Of a DNA stretch of 57,494 nt, positions 53,908-57,494 are shown piece by piece. Within the stretch, counting starts at the first letter, position 1, and each line of letters starts with the position of its first letter. The stretch lies in the NCBI GenBank assembly GCA_015499995.1, contig JADNRV010000303.1:1-57494 (forward strand), in the 5' to 3' direction. A model generated the notes under the pieces. The model was given only the letters and a program-made list of their open reading frames with translations. It made no database searches and was not told the DNA's origin. The translations under genes and the position numbers were made by a program. The stretch is from Flammula alnicola (lineage: Eukaryota > Basidiomycota > Agaricomycetes > Agaricales > Strophariaceae).

Positions 53908-55602
53908 TGTTGGTATCGACGGCGGCAGTACACGGGGGATGCAGATGACACGATGCGCGACGAGCAGTGAGCAACACGACCGACGCGACGTCCGGTGGCT
54001 GGCGGGAGCACGTGCTCAAGCGTGTCACGTGCTGTTCTGCACGCACCTGAGCTTCTCGCAAGCCTTCGTCTGTCGCTCGCTCTCTCTGCAGTGCTTGCAT
54101 TGCTCGTACGAGGCTGCGCATTCGCCCTCTTGGCCAGCGATGCTCTGCGCTCGACTGCTCGTACCAACGGTCGGCGGCGTTGCATGAGCCATTCTGCTGT
54201 GTACGCGTCGTCGTCAGCACACCCACGGCGTCGTGGCATCGATGCACCCACCATTCTCTCGCGACATCCGTCGTTACACCTGCTGTTGCGCCCGCGTGAT
54301 CGTGGCATCGCCGACACCACAGCAGCAATGGCTGCGTGGCATTTGACATCGCTGCACCCGCTCTTGCACCCCACACGCGGCTCGTGGCATTGGTGCGCCC
54401 ACGTTATCGTCGCATCGTCGTCACTGTACCCGCGGCTATGTCGGTGCAGCATTTCGTCGTCGTTGCACCTGTCCGAGGCATCGTTGAAATGACTGCCGTG
54501 CTGGTGCGTATCAGTTCAATGTTATAGAGTGAGCAGTGAAGGGTGCCCGTTCACGGGCGATCCTTGGGCAGGAACCGATAGTGTGGCAACCTGTAGTCAG
54601 AATGGGGCAACCTTATAGCATGAGAGTTGAGATTAAATCGACGTCGCGAGCGTTGATAGAACAGATGAGATCAATCGACCTCGACAAGAGATGATTGGAT
54701 TGGGGTGGTAGAAACGGGTCCAGAGAAGTTGACTGAGGCAGAGAAACCTGCAAGAATGGTGATGAATAGCCATCAACGAGAGATGATTGGGTTGGGGTGG
54801 TAGAAACGGGTCCAGAGAGGTTGACTGAGGTAGGAGGCAGAGAAAACTGCAAGAATGGTGCCCGAGAAGGCGAGCTGTTGTAGACGGTTGCTCAGCGTGC
54901 CGGTGGTCTCGGCTTGAGTGCGCGTCATATGACGAGATATTTTCACGTGCTGCCTCAATTGTCGCTTCGGTCGTAATCGATCGCATCGCTCGTTTTGGAT
55001 ATCTCTGGGTATGGCGAGGCAGGCGAAGCACTGCAGCTCATGCAACACGTGTCGGACCCTTCACGTGCACTCGGCACCGCCACGTAACAGTCCAGCCGCC
55101 GCACTGTGGCCGCCTTTGCCGGTGAAGCCCTGCTGCCTAAGCAACACTTGAGTGACCCTTGCACGTGCCAATCCGCCACGCCAGCATTAAAGCACACTCC
55201 AAATAGGCCAACGCGTTGCGCGTTGCACTTAAATCTAATCTAAGGTGCACTTTCGTGAAAACTATATCAGGGGCAGCTCAACGACGTTGTGAGGGCAGCT
55301 TAGCACTGCCCGACGCCCATGCACCCCCCCGTCTACGCCGACGAGGCATGCCACAACGCCAATGCACTGAATATGACAGAATCAATCTGCGCTACCTATA
55401 TGACATAAGTAACTTGAGCAACTATTAGGTAAATATACGGCCCTGAGCTCCGTTTGGAGATAAGGTTTACTTAGGGCAGGCCAGAAAAAGTTTACGTCCC
55501 TGCATTCGATAGGTATATATATAGAGGCGCTCATTGTTTTTCCCGTCAGTATCCCCACTTTTTCCCCCCTCGTGCACCCTTCGCTCTCTCGTCCCATACG
55601 TC
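53908..55602. other. Gene-poor GC-rich region with a 92-bp-spaced direct repeat
   Basis: No supported gene; overlapping open frames on both strands at 53990-54490 follow from GC-rich, GTGGCATCG-rich sequence. Two direct copies of a sequence starting ATGATTGG(A/G)TTGGGGTGGT lie at about 54691-54760 and 54783-54864. A TATATATATAG box at about 55514-55523 lies some 80 nt before the helicase start. Confidence 0.5.
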
Positions 55603-57494
55603 ATGCCTTCGGCTTCCTTCGCTGCCGTTATTGCGTTCGTGCTGTCCACGAAGTTCAACGCCACGGAATCAATCGGATGGAAGTCGGAGGAGACACTGGA
55701 GCTCTTGAACGTCTACGCCCCACCCGCGGACCCGACGGCCCGTGGAGTGTACCCGGGTTTCAGCGATATCAGCCAAGTGCGCCTGGTAGGCGAGTTGTTG
55801 AAGGCTGGTCAGGATGTTCCGCTCGCCAAGCGCCTGGCCTGGTTCGACACCAGAGGAACTGACGCTCAGTTCAGCATGCACATCATTGCTTACCGTTCGT
55901 GGTTCCGGCGGTGGCTGTCGAAGAGGATCAACACCGCGGTCGATCAGGCCATGCGCGACACTGGGACGAGGCCTGACATGATGATGCAGGGCCAACTGGA
56001 CGACGAATATCCCAGCTTGGAGTCATCTCTTCGGAGACTCTTTCGGTACTCCCTCCCCGCGTGTTCGGCTCAGTTGTCATGAATGGCAACCGGATTGCCA
56101 ATGCCGCCCTTCAGAGCGTCAAGACGGTTCTCGTGCACACCCTCTCGCGTTACAAGAAGTATTACAACAACGCCCTGTTTGCTGCGTACGGGACTAGAGC
56201 GAAGTCGAGGAAGGGTAGCAAGGCGAAGTCGAATATGTGGCCTAGGCTCACGGAGGTTATGAAAGGTACGTCTTTGACCTTTTGCCGCTGCCGGAGCCGG
56301 TGGAATCTTAGATCTCTTCCGCCTGACAGTTGTGAAGGAGTCGGAGGCCATTGACCCCGTTGCCCTTCGCGATGCGGTCGGTCTGATGAAAGACTTACTG
56401 CCGCACATCGAATGGCTGCCTTCGATCGCTGTGGAATTCACGGAACACCGACAGTTCGTCTTGGGAGTGGCGATGGGGGCGGGTCTCGACGTCGGAGATG
56501 AGATCAATGACACCGGACATGCGCACGTGGTCGAGAAAGGTACGCGCACGGCTTTCGTTCGCCCTCATGGAGGGGCTGACTCGTAGGCAGGTCTGGACGC
56601 ACGCTCTCGGGGCCGCAAGGCGCGTATTGCGACAGAGACCATCGATCCCAAGGACCTGGCCCGCGTGTTCGAAGAGCTGACAGATTTCTACAAGGAGCCG
56701 CCCAACGTTTCCATGACCGAATTGATGGAGGGTGAAGACCTCTTCGAATTTTTCTCGCCCGACGGTGACATCGGCGTTACTGGCTGGAAGGACAAGAGTG
56801 CCGAAGAGCTAAGCAATCTCCTCGGATTTGACGATGGTCGTCCGCCTCTCTTTGCCAAGTATCGCGCCCTAGATGCGACCGTCAATTCCTGGAATTCCCC
56901 GCGCCTGGTCGATTGGAACGGTGTAGGCGGGGATGGAGTGCGGCCGTTGTCTCTGCAGTGGCACCAACTGTGCGGGATCGCTTCGATGGCTGACAAGACG
57001 TTCACGGCGTCCGATCCCAAATCCGAGGGTTACTCGCCGTCGACAAACATCCTGCTCGCTGATGACGTCGGCTTGGGCAAAACAGGGCAGATAATGGGCA
57101 TGATTGCCTTCTTGGTGTCAGTCTGGTTCGTCGAGTCCCAGCAGGGAATAAGTCTCGACCACACGTCATCAATTCTGGTGAGTGCTTCGTTCGTGCTTGC
57201 CACGCCCACGCATTGGCCCTCTTGGACAGCTACAGGTGACGAGAGGCGTGTTACGCCCTCCACGTATCCGTCGCCGTGTGGCCTTTGCTGTCCAGGAGGG
57301 CCAATTTGCAGCTCCTCGAAGATCGATTGCTCATATAACGTCCCTTAGCTGAGAAAGCCTCTTTTGCGGGGCAGGGTCCAGTACCCAACCTGCCTCACCT
57401 TATCGTCGTCCCCACCTCCTTGCTCGATCAGTGGGTGCAGGAATTGAAAGGTTTCTTTGCGAACAAGAAAATCGAAATTCACGAGCTGCCGGCC
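55603..57494 (+). CDS. SNF2-family helicase, 5' part (runs off the right edge; one frame break)
   Basis: Exons: 55603-56265, 56330-56539, 56591-57177 and 57354 onward. SNF2 proteins use ATP to move on DNA and remodel chromatin or complexes. The N-terminal 450 residues are not recognised. The ATPase domain begins in exon 3 with SLQWHQLCGIASMA, then motif I ILLADDVGLGKTGQIM, and exon 4 gives motif Ia PHLIVVPTSLLDQWVQELK. In exon 1 the frame must shift once at about 56040-56060, between SLESSLRRLF and RVFGSVVMNGNRIANA; I see no intron there, so this is a one-base change or a sequence error. The last junction uses donor CTG-GTGAGT and acceptor TTAGCTGAG. The start follows a TATA box and pyrimidine-rich leader. 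Confidence 0.82.

Noticed and set aside
53874..54492. Open frames of 165-190 codons on both strands
   Set aside because: Composition-driven in GC-rich sequence; neither has a recognisable motif or codon pattern.

Overview
The window looks like nuclear DNA of a filamentous basidiomycete, most probably an Agaricomycete. The reasons are short GT-AG introns in nearly every gene, F-box proteins of the agaric type (coiled coil before the F-box), a CFEM/GPI protein, a small cysteine-rich secreted protein of the kind annotated as zygote-specific-like in mushrooms, an AAL-type lectin, a TLH-like RecQ helicase with zinc fingers, and several fungal transposons. All gene models were assembled by eye from reading frames and splice sites. 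No database search was possible.

Layout. 1-0.65 kb: 5' part of a G-protein alpha subunit gene (minus). 1.6-2.3 kb: a TA-flanked inverted-repeat element. 3.4-12.2 kb: a transposon nest. It holds a tyrosine-recombinase (DIRS/Ngaro-type) retrotransposon in minus orientation with intact gag, RT-RNase H and recombinase frames, plus a short second unit sharing the same repeats, a second TA-flanked element, and clusters of an AGGTTGA motif. 12.5-15.6 kb: degraded coding sequence, then a small secreted-protein gene. 17-22 kb: a second, different tyrosine-recombinase retrotransposon (plus) that carries spliceosomal introns. 23.3-30.8 kb: F-box gene, a multi-exon unknown gene, CFEM/GPI gene (minus), a second F-box gene with a frame break. 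30.8-34 kb: gene-poor. 34-34.8 kb: isoprenylcysteine methyltransferase-like gene (minus). 35.8-41.7 kb: 16-exon class II DAHP synthase. 42.5-43.1 kb: AAL-like lectin. 43.4-45.4 kb: satellite-type repeats with a hAT-like MITE whose empty site is still visible in a sister repeat. 46-52.1 kb: RecQ-like helicase with one in-frame stop; its 3' end runs into telomere-like repeats, followed by a 79-bp minisatellite. 53.4-53.9 kb: short gene with a repeated glycine-rich motif. 55.6 kb to the end: 5' part of an SNF2-family helicase gene with one frame break.

The chromosomal genes do not form one pathway. The G-alpha subunit and the prenyl-cysteine methyltransferase both serve GTPase signalling at membranes; DAHP synthase opens the shikimate pathway. 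CFEM, the small cysteine-rich protein and the lectin are surface, secreted or sugar-binding products. The most interesting content is mobile and repeat DNA: two lineages of tyrosine-recombinase retroelements in one window, a head-to-tail pair with split direct repeats, and a TLH-type helicase ending at interstitial telomeric sequence.
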